From Reinekea marina (GTDB lineage: Bacteria; Pseudomonadota; Gammaproteobacteria; Pseudomonadales; Natronospirillaceae), in NCBI RefSeq assembly GCF_030409715.1, contig NZ_JAUFQI010000001.1, forward strand, positions 1,295,001-1,359,000: a stretch of DNA of 64,000 bases, written 5' to 3'. Below are positions 38,352 to 48,919 of the stretch, piece after piece. The notes beneath the pieces are model-generated. The model was not told where the DNA came from. It was given only the letters and a program-made list of their open reading frames with translations, and made no database searches. The stretch's first letter is position 1. Each line of letters opens with the position of its first letter. The position numbers and the translations under genes were made by a program.

Positions 38352-39309
38352 ATTGATGGGTCCTCCGTACATTTAAAGCGGTTAAACTAAGTATTAGAAT
38401 TAAAATGACAGAAAATAGCAAAGGCCAGTAATAAAGCTCCATTATGGTGCGTTGTTCAATACCCTCTGATTCAGAAGGCTCCAATGCATCAATGGTTTCA
38501 AAGATTGCTTTAAGTTCTGCGCTATTGGTTGCTCTAAAGAATTGGCCTTGGGTCGTTTGAGCGATAGCGGTTAGGGTTCTTGTATCGACTGGGTCCCCAA
38601 AGAATGCAGACCCTTGCCGTCCAAAGCCTATTGTATGAACGCGAATATTGCTTTGTTTTGCAATATTGGCGGCGTCTTGGGGAGAAACGCTGCCGGCCTT
38701 ATTTTCTCCGTCGGTAAGCAAAACAATAACTTTATCGTCAGTATCAATTTCGCGTAAGCGCTGAACCGCGAGCGCCAAGCCATCCCCTATGGCTGTACTT
38801 TCACCCGCCATTCCAGGTAGCAGGTCGCTTAATATGCTTTCTACAGCTTTCACATCGGGCGTTAGAGGCGCTTGAATATCGGCAAACGATCCGAAAACGA
38901 CCAGTCCTAAAAAGTCACCTTTTCTGTTGGCAGCGAAATTGCCAACAACCGATTGAACGGCTTGATATCGCGCAATTCGTTGGCCATTCCAAACCATATC
39001 GCGCTCTCCCATACTGCCGGAAATATCAACCGTTAGCATAATGCTGCGCCCCACGAGCGGCTGTGCAATGGGCTCTCCTATCCATTGTGGCCTTGCCAGT
39101 GCCAGCACTAACAAACTCCAGGCTAGAATGGCGGCTGCATTTCGCCAATTTAGATATGGGTATTGTTGGGTTTGAGATGATACCTCCCCAAGACTGGCTA
39201 AATAAGGGTGCGCAATAGCCTCGGAGCTTCGTTTTGGTTGAACGTTAACTTTAAACGCGGCTAACGGTACCAGCAAAAACATAAGAAGCCATGGCCATGC
39301 AAAAGTCAT
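38338..39309 (-). CDS. VWA domain membrane protein (BatA-like)
   Basis: The 323 residues have N-terminal membrane segments (about 4-17, 55-75), a von Willebrand A domain with a complete MIDAS site (VDISGSMGERD near 93, TAIGDG, LLTDGENKAG) and a C-terminal helix (about 295-315). The ATG at 39309 (MTFAWPWLLMFLLVP) overlaps the DUF4381 stop as ATGA. It is thought to act with MoxR as an inner-membrane, metal-binding assembly factor. Confidence 0.9.
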   Translation of the reverse strand: MTFAWPWLLMFLLVPLAAFKVNVQPKRSSEAIAHPYLASLGEVSSQTQQYPYLNWRNAAAILAWSLLVLALARPQWIGEPIAQPLVGRSIMLTVDISGSMGERDMVWNGQRIARYQAVQSVVGNFAANRKGDFLGLVVFGSFADIQAPLTPDVKAVESILSDLLPGMAGESTAIGDGLALAVQRLREIDTDDKVIVLLTDGENKAGSVSPQDAANIAKQSNIRVHTIGFGRQGSAFFGDPVDTRTLTAIAQTTQGQFFRATNSAELKAIFETIDALEPSESEGIEQRTIMELYYWPLLFSVILILILSLTALNVRRTHQYDLR

Positions 39310-39773
39310 ACACGCTGCTCCTGTGACCATTGTTTAATCAATTGCTTAACCTGTATCCAATCTACCGTTACGTTTGGGTTTTGAGCGTAGTGAGCATTCA
39401 CCCAATTAGGTACTGTATCGAGATCCAACGTGCTTTTAATTTTATTAGCAAAAATTTGATTGCTGACACTGGCGTCGGCTGCAGCATTATCTTGTAAGAC
39501 TTTTCGTAGTAATAAATGTACTTGGCTAAGTTGTTGATCTTTTGGGGCGGTTTTTGTTTTATTCAGGTGTTTTAAATAGCTTCGATATTTCGCTTTTTTA
39601 AACCAAACTCTCGCAATAATGGTTAGTACGATACAAAGTAACAACAGTAACAACCAATAGCCTATCGCAAGTGGCCACCAAGGTGCGGCGCTGACCGGGT
39701 CATTTGGAACCAGTTGAGCTAACAGCTCTGGTGGTACTTGTGTCGCTGAATTCATAATCGTTAAATGGACCAT
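39306..39773 (-). CDS. DUF4381 membrane protein
   Basis: DUF4381 proteins sit between DUF58 and VWA genes in MoxR operons, as here. The product has one membrane helix (about residues 33-55), a basic stretch and a C-terminal cytoplasmic part. The ATG at 39773, 9 bases after AGGA, gives 155 residues; an ATG at 39755 (MNSATQVPPELL) gives an N terminus closer to the family. Both are plausible. The role is unknown beyond membership of the MoxR-Bat cluster. Confidence 0.82.
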   Translation of the reverse strand: MVHLTIMNSATQVPPELLAQLVPNDPVSAAPWWPLAIGYWLLLLLLCIVLTIIARVWFKKAKYRSYLKHLNKTKTAPKDQQLSQVHLLLRKVLQDNAAADASVSNQIFANKIKSTLDLDTVPNWVNAHYAQNPNVTVDWIQVKQLIKQWSQEQRV

Positions 39774-40681
39774 TGGCTTACATCCTGCCATTGAAACTGT
39801 TGGCTGATCGAATGAATAAACTGTCCATTAAACCCAACCGCGATTTCGCTTAGTTTATTTTGAAGCTCTAACGCCTGTTGTTCGTGCTGTGAACGTGCCT
39901 GTTGATTGCTAGCATTTATAAAAGTGGTTTTATTGTTGTGAGAGACTGCTAGCTGACCAGCTTTCGGGTACTGTAAGTCAAACTGATCGGTCACTTGCAA
40001 CAAATTAACTCGATTGACGCGCTCATAGGGTATAGACATTTGAAGCTCATCTAAGTCATCTTGTAAAAAGTCTGAAAGTACCCAAAGGTTCGGGCGGCTG
40101 TGCCAGTGAGTTGGCCAGTTAAAAGAGGGTGCTGAGTCGAAAATTTTGAATTGGCTGGCTAACAGGTCGTGACACTCTATTAAGGTTTGGCAAGCGAACG
40201 CAGCTTGCGCTTTATTCGATACGGTCAATTCTTTCGATGTATTTCCAACTTGAATAATAATTCGAAGAGGGTGCTTTAGGTGTAAAAAGCGCCAAACTAA
40301 AAATGCCGCCCAATGCACCAGCATTACGGATTTTAAGCAGCGTTGCGTGCCAAAGAAGCAGCTGCTCGATAAGTTTAACCAAATGGCTTGTTCGGCATGT
40401 CTATCTTCTTCCATGACTCGAACGAAGGGTTGTTGCTTGCGTGCGGTTAGCTTCCAATCTATGCGCCTAACATCATCGCCCATTTGATAATGTTTCATTT
40501 CTATAAACTCTCGACCTTGGCCTCGAAACTTTGAACGTTGGTCTCCCGCTTTTCGAGAGCGGGTACGGTCATTGAACAGGCGTGCCGTATCGTGAGCCAA
40601 TAATTGAAGTTGCAACAAAGAAGCCACATCGACATCAGCGCCTTTTATGGCAAAGGGTTCAATAGCAGCGGAAGCATTCAT
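39761..40681 (-). CDS. DUF58 domain protein
   Basis: The 306-residue soluble DUF58 protein carries the family core GREFIEMKHYQMGDDVRRIDWKLTARKQQPFVRVMEEDR (residues about 55-93). A longer frame to 40840 exists but its extra 53 residues lie inside moxR and look unlike the family. The ATG at 40681 overlaps the moxR stop (TAATG). It is part of the MoxR-Bat operon and presumably a partner or substrate of the ATPase. Confidence 0.92.
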   Translation of the reverse strand: MNASAAIEPFAIKGADVDVASLLQLQLLAHDTARLFNDRTRSRKAGDQRSKFRGQGREFIEMKHYQMGDDVRRIDWKLTARKQQPFVRVMEEDRHAEQAIWLNLSSSCFFGTQRCLKSVMLVHWAAFLVWRFLHLKHPLRIIIQVGNTSKELTVSNKAQAAFACQTLIECHDLLASQFKIFDSAPSFNWPTHWHSRPNLWVLSDFLQDDLDELQMSIPYERVNRVNLLQVTDQFDLQYPKAGQLAVSHNNKTTFINASNQQARSQHEQQALELQNKLSEIAVGFNGQFIHSISQQFQWQDVSQWSI

Positions 40682-41637
40682 TAGATTACGGCTACCGAAT
40701 CTAGTAATAAACGTATTATTGATGGCGCAGTATGGCCTTTCGCTTGCGCATTTAACGAAACCACTATGCGATGAGCTAATACGCGTATGGCGACACGCTG
40801 AACATGATCTGGCGTGACAAAGTCGGATTGCTCTAGCCATGCTAATGCTCGAGCCAACCTTTCAATAGCGATAGTGGCACGCGGTGATGCTCCGTAGTCA
40901 ATGGCATCGTTTAATTCAGGGTTGAATAATTCTGGTTGTCGAGTCGCCTGTATCAACCTGAGTATATAGTGTTCAACAGCGTCACTGACGTGAATGTTAT
41001 TTAACGCTTCTCTTGCATCGAGTAGCAACTGTAAATTCAAGGAGGTCAGTTCAGGCAGTTGGTGAGCTTGTTCCGCACGCGCCAGTTTTAATATTTTCTG
41101 TTCATCCTCGATGCTTGGGTAATCAAGGTTGACCTTCATAATGAAACGATCAAGCTGGGCTTCGGGCAGCGGATAAGTGCCTTCGTTTTCGACTGGGTTT
41201 TGCGTTGCCATGACAAGAAATGGATTCGGCAGGACGTGCGTGGTGCCGTTCACAGAAACCTGTTTTTCAGACATGGCTTCTAGAAGTGCCGATTGAACTT
41301 TCGCTGGGGCACGGTTGATTTCATCGGCCAATACTAGGTTAGCGAAAATAGGACCCTTCTGAAATTCAAACAGATGCTCTTCAACTCGATAAACTTCGGA
41401 GCCCGTAACATCGGCTGGCATTAAGTCTGGCGTAAATTGAATACGTTGAAATTCGCCGTGAATTGAATCGGCTAGGGCTTTAACTGCGGTGGTTTTTGCC
41501 AAGCCCGGAGCACCTTCAACTAGCAAATGTCCATCAGCAAGTAGACTGAGCAACAAAGACTCTATTAGCTCATCTTGCCCGATAATACGGCCATCGAGAG
41601 AGTGTCTTAATTGATTAATAGCGTGTTGAGCATCCAT
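40681..41637 (-). CDS. MoxR family AAA+ ATPase
   Basis: First gene of the operon; 318 residues. Walker A is GAPGLAKTT (about 39-47), Walker B LADEINRA, sensor 1 VMATQNPVENEGTYPLPEAQLDRF. MoxR ATPases act as chaperone-like factors that assemble or activate proteins together with VWA partners, here the downstream VWA genes. ATG at 41637. A candidate promoter lies about 45 bases upstream. Confidence 0.95.
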   Translation of the reverse strand: MDAQHAINQLRHSLDGRIIGQDELIESLLLSLLADGHLLVEGAPGLAKTTAVKALADSIHGEFQRIQFTPDLMPADVTGSEVYRVEEHLFEFQKGPIFANLVLADEINRAPAKVQSALLEAMSEKQVSVNGTTHVLPNPFLVMATQNPVENEGTYPLPEAQLDRFIMKVNLDYPSIEDEQKILKLARAEQAHQLPELTSLNLQLLLDAREALNNIHVSDAVEHYILRLIQATRQPELFNPELNDAIDYGASPRATIAIERLARALAWLEQSDFVTPDHVQRVAIRVLAHRIVVSLNAQAKGHTAPSIIRLLLDSVAVI

Positions 41638-42037
41638 AGTTAAGGTTCTTTATGATTCAAAAAAGTGTAATGACGCTAAATTATGAGCCTATAGCTCACT
41701 TTTCAAGGATGTTTACCGGTTAATTTCAAAAAATTTAGCAATTTTTTTAAACTTTTTCATAGCTGAGTAAAATTCACTTATACACGCGGCGCGGTAGAGA
41801 ATTTAACCCTCATACACTGTTTTCATGCCGCGAAACTAGAGCCAAGGCTAAGACAGATGAGGAATAGTTAACTACTAGGGTCAACCTTAATAGGGTGGAG
41901 CTAAGGCAAGGGCAGGGTTCTGCTATATTCAAACTTCAACTTTATCAATGACTGAGTATTATGCGTTGATCAAAATTCAAACCATAATAAAAATCGCGAG
42001 ATTTTAACCGATTCACAAGTAGATGGATGATCCTACA
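41638..42037. promoter_or_regulatory. Divergent promoter region between moxR and glgP
   Basis: This 400-base stretch holds no gene I can support. Toward moxR, the minus strand has TTGAAA (41701-41706) and CATAAT (41680-41685) with 15-base spacing, a plausible but short-spaced sigma-70 promoter. Toward glgP, an extended -10 TGC-TATATT (41921-41929) has no good -35. The first 130 bases are AT-rich with T and A tracts. The proposals are motif reading only. Confidence 0.4.
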
Positions 42038-44509
42038 ATGCCAAGTAAAAAGTCTGTAGCGCCAACGCCTGCTCTGACCGCTGAACAGTTTAAAACGTCA
42101 GTCGTTAAGCATTTACGTACCACTTTAGGTACTTATGAAGAGAAAGCCTCAAAGCAAGCTTGGAATAAGGCTCTCGCAGCAGCGATCAATGAATTTGTAT
42201 TTGAAGGCGTTAGCCGCACACGTAAGACCCATGCCAATGTCGGTGCTAGAGCTGTACATTATTTATCGCTCGAGTTTCTTATGGGTCGCCTAATGTCGAA
42301 TAACTTACAAAACTTGGGTTTATACTCAGTGGCGGAAGAAGCACTGAAGAGCCTGGGGCTTGAAATTGCCGATGTCCTCGAAGAAGAGCCTGATATGGCG
42401 CTGGGCAACGGTGGCTTAGGTCGTTTGGCGGCTTGTTTTATTGATTCAATGGCTACGCTTAGCATTCCGGCTGTAGGTTATGGCATCCATTATGAGCATG
42501 GACTATTTCGCCAAGAGTTCCATAAAGGTCGCCAAGTTGAACGGCCAGATCAATGGCGTGAGTTTGGTAATCCTTGGGAAATCTGTCGCCCAGAGTCTGC
42601 TCAAGTCATCAAATTATATGGCTATGTAGAAACGGTTTATGAACAAGGCAAGCTCTCAAAAGTTTGGCATCCTGGGCGCACTATTCGTGCCATTCCATGG
42701 GATATTCCAGTAGTAGGCTATGGTGGTCAGAATGTGAACGTTTTGCGCCTATGGGAATCAAGAGCCGATAAATTTTTTGATTGGGATGTATTCAACTCAG
42801 GTGGTTATGTTGATGCCTACTCAGAATCTGTAGAAGCCGAAACCATATCAAAAGTTCTTTACCCCAACGATGAAACGGATGCAGGTAAAGAGCTTCGCCT
42901 TATTCAACAGTATTTTTTCAGTGCGGCATCAATTGCTGATGTTATGCGACGCTATAAAGCGGCAAACGGTGAAGACTTGGCAAATTTCGCAAAACTAAAT
43001 GCGATGCAGCTTAACGACACCCACCCAGCCATTGCGATTCCTGAACTGATGCGTGTGCTCGTTGATGAAGAAAATTTTGCCTGGGATGAAGCTTGGGCAA
43101 TGACACGCGAAACTTTCTCCTATACGAACCATACTTTACTCCCTGAAGCATTAGAGAAGTGGTCTTTAAAGCTCATCGAAAAAGTATTACCGCGTCATAT
43201 GGAAATTATTCTGGAAATAAATAGCCGATTCTTGACTCAAGAAGTAGAGACTATGTGGCCAGGCAACAATGACATAAAACGGAAGCTTTCGATTGTCGAA
43301 GAAGGCGCAGAACAAATGATTCGCATGGGTAATTTGTCGGTTATTGGCTCCCACACTGTAAACGGTGTAGCCCAGATACATTCCGATTTAGTTAAGAAAG
43401 ATTTGTTTCCTGAATTCGACGCGCTGTGGCCCAATAAGTTTGTAAACGTCACCAATGGTATTACTCCTCGACGCTGGATGAAAGCTTGTAACCCTAGGCT
43501 GTCTGCTTTAATTGAGCAACATATCGATACCGATTGGCCACGGTATTTAGAAAAGCTAACGGGCTTAAAGCCTTTGGCTGATGATCAAGCATTTCAAGAT
43601 AGCTTTATGGCCGTTAAACATGAAAACAAAGTTGATTTTGTTAAAGAAATAAAAACACTGACCGGTGTAGATGTGAGCGCCGATGCCATCTTTGATGTGC
43701 AAATTAAGCGTTTGCATGAATATAAACGCCAGCATTTAAATTTATTGCACATTATGGCGTTGTATCGTCGAGTGTTGATTGATCCAAATTACGATATGCA
43801 TCCAAGAGTATTTATCTTCGGTGCTAAAGCGGCTCCAGGCTACAAAATTGCGAAAGAAATTATTTTTGCGATTAATAAAGTGGCCGAAAAAATTAACAAT
43901 GATCGCCGCATCAATGACAAGATAAAAGTTGTATTTTTGCCGAACTATCGTGTATCGCTCGCTGAAAAGCTAATTCCAGCGGCTGATGTTTCCGAACAAA
44001 TATCATTGGCAGGTAAAGAAGCTTCAGGTACCGGAAACATGAAGCTTGCATTAAATGGTGCCATTACCATTGGTACTATGGACGGCGCAAATATTGAGAT
44101 TGCTGAAGAAGCTGGTTCCGATAATGTTGTTATTTTTGGAATGGAAGTTGACGATGTCGTCGCGCTAAAAAATAAAGGGTATCACCCTGCAGATTATTAT
44201 CGTAGTAACGAAGAGCTAAAAGCGGTGTTGGATTGGTTAGAAGGAGACTTCTTTACCCCTGGTGAACCTGGGTTGTTGGCAGAGGTGAAACGTAACTTGG
44301 TCGAGAGTGATCCATTTATGGTGTTACCAGATTTTGAATCTTATTGTGAAGCTCACCAAAAAATTGATGCGCTTTATCGTGATAAAAAAGCTTGGGCAAA
44401 GGCCGCTATTTTAAATACAGCCAGCTTGGCTAAGTTCAACTCAGATCGTTCTATTCAAGATTACGCGCAAAATATTTGGCACGTAAAAGGTGTTGAAGCG
44501 AAGTCTTAG
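42038..44509 (+). CDS. glgP: Glycogen/maltodextrin phosphorylase
   Basis: Phosphorolyses alpha-1,4-glucan to glucose-1-phosphate with pyridoxal phosphate. The full family length is seen (823 residues from 42038, 828 from the in-frame ATG at 42023). The ATG at 42038 has GGATGA at good spacing, so I prefer it. Motifs: [31 protein letters not shown], and the PLP-lysine block [26 protein letters not shown]. It stands alone with its own terminator; no other glycogen gene is present in the window. Confidence 0.96.
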   Translation: [823 protein letters not shown]

Positions 44510-44535
44510 TAGTTGCTCTTAAAAGCTATACCCTC

Positions 44536-44558
44536 AAAGGCGCTAAGGCGCCTTTTTT
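44536..44558. terminator. Bidirectional intrinsic terminator after glgP
   Basis: 7-bp stem AAGGCGC/GCGCCTT (44537-44543, 44548-44554) with loop TAAG and six T residues. The left arm overlaps the last base of the convergent DMT gene, so it mainly serves glgP. Confidence 0.9.
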
Positions 44559-45454
44559 ATTTTCAGGCTAGCAATACGAGAATTAAGGCTGTGTAGTTTT
44601 AATAGTTGTAAGGTCAAGGCCGTACCTGAAAGTGTTACTACCATGCCTAAAATGAGCCTTAACGTGAGTGATTCGTCGAGTAGAAATATCCCCCAGCTCA
44701 CAGCAAACAAAGGCACGAGTAGCGTCACATTTGAAGCAATGAACGCACCGGCTTCCTTCATGATCTTAAAGAAAATGATAAAAGCGACGCCAGTCGAAGC
44801 GACGGCTAGTAGCAATGCACTGGCCCAGGCTTGAGTACTTGGGTTGGTCGTTGGCCAGAAATAAAGGCCAGGTACTAATAAGATAAGGGAGGAGGCAAGC
44901 ATACTCCCAACCGTTATTTCGATGGCACTTAGATGGCTTAACGCATGCTTGGTGTAGTTTCCTGCAAAACCATAAGAAAGTGCCGCCATTAACCCCGCCG
45001 CTATGGCCCAACCTGTGCCTAAGCTGCCAAAGCTCATTTTATCAGACGACAAAATGCCAACACCCAGAACGGCTACAATTAAACCTAGAATTTGGCTAGG
45101 TTTAATGGCGGTGGCAAAAAACAGCGCGGCGACTAAAGCCGTGAAAATTGGCGTTGTGGCATTTATGAGCGAGGTAAAGCCAGATTCGAGTGAAAGTGCT
45201 GCATAGGAAAGGGCGACAAAAGGTATTACATGGTTAATCAAACCCAGTAATAGCAGTGCTTTGGCGTTTTTGATTATGGCTTTTAGCAAAGAAACTTTGA
45301 AGAAAAAAGGCAGAATAGCCAGAACGCCGACAGACATGCGAATAAATATTAGGCTAACAGGGCCAAACTCTGGAGCTCCCACACGCATAAATAGGAACGA
45401 AGCGCCCCAAAGGGCAGAAAGAACCAACAGTAAACTCAATGACTTTGGTGACAT
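44543..45454 (-). CDS. EamA/DMT superfamily transporter
   Basis: A 303-residue inner-membrane protein with ten predicted helices in two EamA repeats (about 8-130 and 145-285), the drug/metabolite transporter plan. The N terminus LLLVLSALWGASFLFMRVG is typical. The substrate cannot be deduced. It is divergent from the ComB-like gene; ATG at 45454. Confidence 0.9.
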   Translation of the reverse strand: MSPKSLSLLLVLSALWGASFLFMRVGAPEFGPVSLIFIRMSVGVLAILPFFFKVSLLKAIIKNAKALLLLGLINHVIPFVALSYAALSLESGFTSLINATTPIFTALVAALFFATAIKPSQILGLIVAVLGVGILSSDKMSFGSLGTGWAIAAGLMAALSYGFAGNYTKHALSHLSAIEITVGSMLASSLILLVPGLYFWPTTNPSTQAWASALLLAVASTGVAFIIFFKIMKEAGAFIASNVTLLVPLFAVSWGIFLLDESLTLRLILGMVVTLSGTALTLQLLKLHSLNSRIASLKIKKAP

Positions 45455-45544
45455 AAGGGCTTTTATTTCCTATTGACGATTCACAATAAAACGTGGGCTC
45501 TGGTATGCTGGAGCCATTACAAAAAAGACTAGGATAAACGACTC

Positions 45545-46261
45545 ATGAAACAAGCGCTATTCGATATTCGATGTGAATGGGGAGAACAAGGAATGTTATC
45601 GTTACACGATGCTTGTGATGTGATCATTGTTGTCGATGTTCTTTCTTTTTCTTCTTGTATCAGCATCGCTGTAAATCAAGGTGCAATCGTTTATCCGACA
45701 AAAATGGATTCGGAAAAGGCCAGTGCTTATGCTGCGCAGCTTAACGCAGATTGTGCGGTAAAGCGCGACACAGCGGTTAAGCAGGGAAAACTCAGTCTAT
45801 CTCCTAAGTCATTCCAGTCGATTAAACCCGAACAAAAAGTGGTTTTGCCTTCTCCAAATGGCGCGACATTGAGTTTAATGGCCAATGAGACCCCCGTATT
45901 GTGTGGCAGTCTTAGAAATGCTCGAGCAACGGCGGCGGCGGCCATGCACCTAGGTTCTCGTATTGGTATTGTGCCAGCGGGCGAACGTTGGCCTGACAAT
46001 TCTTTGCGACCAGCTTGGGAAGACCTCATTGGCGCGGGAGCGATCATCAATGAGCTTGATGGTCAGCGATCACCCGAGGCAGCCGTAGCTGAAATGGCCT
46101 ACTTAAGTGTGACCGGTGAGTTAGACGCGAGAATGTTTGAATCTGTGTCGGGGCGGGAGTTAATAGATCGAGGTTTTAAAGAAGACGTGCAACTGGCTTG
46201 TGAAGAAAACTCCGATGCCTATGCTGCACGCCTTGTTGATAACGCTTTTGTGCAATTTTAA
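45545..46261 (+). CDS. 2-phosphosulfolactate phosphatase family protein (ComB-like)
   Basis: A 238-residue cytoplasmic protein matching the ComB family: IIVVDVLSFSSCISIAVNQGAIVYP, LPSPNGATLS, CGSLRNARATA, AGERWPDNSLRPAWEDLIGAGAII. The founding enzyme makes sulfolactate in archaeal coenzyme M synthesis. No other coenzyme M genes are nearby, so the bacterial substrate is probably different. AGGA precedes the ATG. It is convergent with deoB, one base between the stops. Confidence 0.88.
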   Translation: MKQALFDIRCEWGEQGMLSLHDACDVIIVVDVLSFSSCISIAVNQGAIVYPTKMDSEKASAYAAQLNADCAVKRDTAVKQGKLSLSPKSFQSIKPEQKVVLPSPNGATLSLMANETPVLCGSLRNARATAAAAMHLGSRIGIVPAGERWPDNSLRPAWEDLIGAGAIINELDGQRSPEAAVAEMAYLSVTGELDARMFESVSGRELIDRGFKEDVQLACEENSDAYAARLVDNAFVQF

Positions 46262-46262
46262 C

Positions 46263-47501
46263 TTACTGTTTTGGCGCCATTTCATTTAAGAAACTGGTGC
46301 CATAGTCCATCGCTTCTAAGCCGAAGTAATCGGCCAACGTTTGGCCAATATCGGCAAATGAGCTTCTTAACCCTAAGTTCACGGCTTGTCTGTTTTTGCA
46401 GTAAACAATCACAGGAATGTGCTCACGGGTGTGGTCTGATCCTGGCCATGTTGGGTCGCAACCATGATCCGCGGTGAAGATAACCAAATCATCATCGGCG
46501 ACGGTTTCTAATAGCTCAGGGATACGAGTATCAAAATACTCAAGAGCTGCCGCGTAGCCAGCCACATCTCGGCGATGTCCGTAGCTAGAATCAAAATCTA
46601 CAAAGTTAGTGAAAACAAGGGTGTTGTCTCCAGCGGCTTTGATTTGCTCTAAAGTCTTATCAAATAAAGCTTCAAGACCTGTTGCTTTATGGCCTTCGCT
46701 GATGCCGGTATGGGCATAAATATCCGATATTTTACCAATAGAGATTACTTTGCCGTTGGCATCGGTAAGCTTTTCCAACACGGTCTTTGATGGCGGCTGA
46801 ACAGCAAGATCTTTACGATTACCCGTGCGCTCAAAGCTCTCTGAATCGGCACCAACGAACGGGCGCGCGATCACTCGACCAATGTTGTATTCGTTGACCA
46901 ATTCACGAGCAATAGTGCACAGCTCATATAAACGCTCTAGGCCGAAGCTTTCTTCGTGGCACGCGATCTGAAATACGCTATCGGCGCTGGTGTAAACAAT
47001 CGGTTTACCCGTGGCCATGTGCTCTTCGCCTAAGCGTTGGATGATTTCAGTACCCGAAGCATGGCAATTGCCTAAAATACCCGGCACGTCTGCACGTTTG
47101 ATGAATTCTTCAAGCAATGATTCTGGAAATGAGTTTTCTAATTCAGAAAAATAGCCCCATTCAAATAAAACGGGAACGCCAGCAATTTCCCAGTGACCGC
47201 TAGGCGTATCTTTACCGCTGGAAAGCTCTTCAGCAAAACCATGGCTCGCTATGGGTGCGTCTGTTTGCTCTAAGCCAGCAGGTACCTTGCCTTTACTGCT
47301 CTGAGTCGCTGCATTGACCAATCCAAGCTGGGTTAGGTTAGGTAATTTAATAGGACCTTGTCGGTTAATGTCAGCTCGACCTTCAAAGCACTCTTGTGCA
47401 ATGTGGCCAAAGGTATTTGCCCCCACATCACCAAATTTATCGGCATCAGCGGTTTCGCCTAGGCCAAAGCTATCTAAAACTAAAATGTGAGCTCGTTTCA
47501 T
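46263..47501 (-). CDS. deoB: Phosphopentomutase
   Basis: Interconverts (deoxy)ribose-1- and 5-phosphate in nucleoside breakdown. The 412 residues follow the alkaline-phosphatase-like plan: [28 protein letters not shown] at the start, [11 protein letters not shown] with the phosphorylated threonine, [19 protein letters not shown] and [19 protein letters not shown] metal motifs. The ATG at 47501 follows AAGGTGA, so the in-frame GTG at 47510 is not needed. Last gene of the cheX-deoC-deoA-deoB unit. Confidence 0.96.
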   Translation of the reverse strand: MKRAHILVLDSFGLGETADADKFGDVGANTFGHIAQECFEGRADINRQGPIKLPNLTQLGLVNAATQSSKGKVPAGLEQTDAPIASHGFAEELSSGKDTPSGHWEIAGVPVLFEWGYFSELENSFPESLLEEFIKRADVPGILGNCHASGTEIIQRLGEEHMATGKPIVYTSADSVFQIACHEESFGLERLYELCTIARELVNEYNIGRVIARPFVGADSESFERTGNRKDLAVQPPSKTVLEKLTDANGKVISIGKISDIYAHTGISEGHKATGLEALFDKTLEQIKAAGDNTLVFTNFVDFDSSYGHRRDVAGYAAALEYFDTRIPELLETVADDDLVIFTADHGCDPTWPGSDHTREHIPVIVYCKNRQAVNLGLRSSFADIGQTLADYFGLEAMDYGTSFLNEMAPKQ

Positions 47502-47580
47502 GTGGTTCACCTTTTCGTATGACTGTGAGGGAAACAGCGCAATTACCCAAAAAGTGCCTTGCGCTTAAAAAATGACGAGG

Positions 47581-48897
47581 TTAACCAGTCACAGTTTCAT
47601 ATACAGACTGTAATGCGTCTGGTTTTTGGTCAGAGACGGTAAATGACGACAATAATCGTTCTTTTACACTGTCGTACTGGGCTTGATCACGAACATGCAC
47701 CTCTAATAACGGGTCACCTTGTGCTACTTGCTCGCCAATTTTAACAATATTGTCTAATCCAACAGCATGATCAACTTTTTGATCCGCACGAGAACGACCG
47801 CCGCCTAATTGAACAACCGCCAACCCTAGTTCGCGCGTTTTAATGGAGCTAATGTAGCCTGCTTGCGGAGCTGTTAAGGTTAGCTTGAGTGGTGCATGTG
47901 GCAAGTAAGATTCCATTTTTTCAACAAAATCGTTTGGACCACCTAAAGCACCGACCATTTTTGAAAATACTTCTAAAGCTTTGCCGCTATCGAGCGCTGC
48001 CTGTAGCTTTTCATGCGCTTGCTCTAGATTAGTCGCTAATTTTGCACTGACGACCATTTCTCCACATAAAGCCATGGTGACTTCATGTAATGCCTGATCG
48101 CGATAGGCACCTGATAAGTAACGTACAGCTTCGCGCACTTCTACAGCATTGCCCGCTGAACGTGCTAATACTTGGTTCATGTCCGTTAATAAGGCGGTCG
48201 TTTGTGTGCCAGCGCCGTTGGCGACTTTTACAATGCTCTGCGCTAAGGCTTTACTGTCTTCGTAGCTTGGCATAAAGGCACCGTCGCCTACTTTCACATC
48301 CATCACCAGTGCATCTAAGCCTGCTGCGAGCTTTTTCGAAAGGATAGACGCCGTGATTAAATCGATACTCTCTACCGTAGCGGTCACGTCTCGAATACCG
48401 TAGAAGCGCTTGTCGGCTGGGGCGAGATTGCCGGTTTGACCAATAATGGCTACACCTACATCACGAACGATGTCTCTAAAACGATCGTTGTTAGGGTAGG
48501 GGTCGTATCCTGGAATACTTTCAAACTTGTCTAATGTACCGCCTGTATGCCCTAAACCTCGACCTGAAATCATTGGAACGTAGCCACCAACGGCAGCAAC
48601 CATCGGGCCAAGCATTAAACTCACAACATCACCGACACCGCCAGTACTGTGCTTATCGACGATAGGTCCATTAAAATCTGACCAATCTAGAACGTGACCA
48701 GAATCACGCATGGCTAGAGTTAGCGCAATACGCTCTTCAATGTTCATGCCTTTAAAGTAAACGGCCATTGCAAACGCACCAATTTGGCCTTCGGTCACGC
48801 TTTCGTCGTGAATGCCTTTTACAAACCACTGGATTTCTTCTGTGGTTAGAATTTCATTGTTGCGTTTCCGACGAATAATTTCTTGGGGTAAATACAT
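47581..48897 (-). CDS. deoA: Thymidine phosphorylase
   Basis: Splits thymidine and deoxyuridine with phosphate, giving deoxyribose-1-phosphate for DeoB. The 438 residues contain the family signature [30 protein letters not shown] and the C-terminal DPLLEVH region. I chose the ATG at 48897 ([13 protein letters not shown]), 6 bases after GAGG, over an in-frame ATG at 48909. It lies between deoC (22-base gap) and deoB. Confidence 0.96.
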   Translation of the reverse strand: MYLPQEIIRRKRNNEILTTEEIQWFVKGIHDESVTEGQIGAFAMAVYFKGMNIEERIALTLAMRDSGHVLDWSDFNGPIVDKHSTGGVGDVVSLMLGPMVAAVGGYVPMISGRGLGHTGGTLDKFESIPGYDPYPNNDRFRDIVRDVGVAIIGQTGNLAPADKRFYGIRDVTATVESIDLITASILSKKLAAGLDALVMDVKVGDGAFMPSYEDSKALAQSIVKVANGAGTQTTALLTDMNQVLARSAGNAVEVREAVRYLSGAYRDQALHEVTMALCGEMVVSAKLATNLEQAHEKLQAALDSGKALEVFSKMVGALGGPNDFVEKMESYLPHAPLKLTLTAPQAGYISSIKTRELGLAVVQLGGGRSRADQKVDHAVGLDNIVKIGEQVAQGDPLLEVHVRDQAQYDSVKERLLSSFTVSDQKPDALQSVYETVTG

Positions 48898-48919
48898 GCC
48901 TTGCCTCATAAATAATTTA

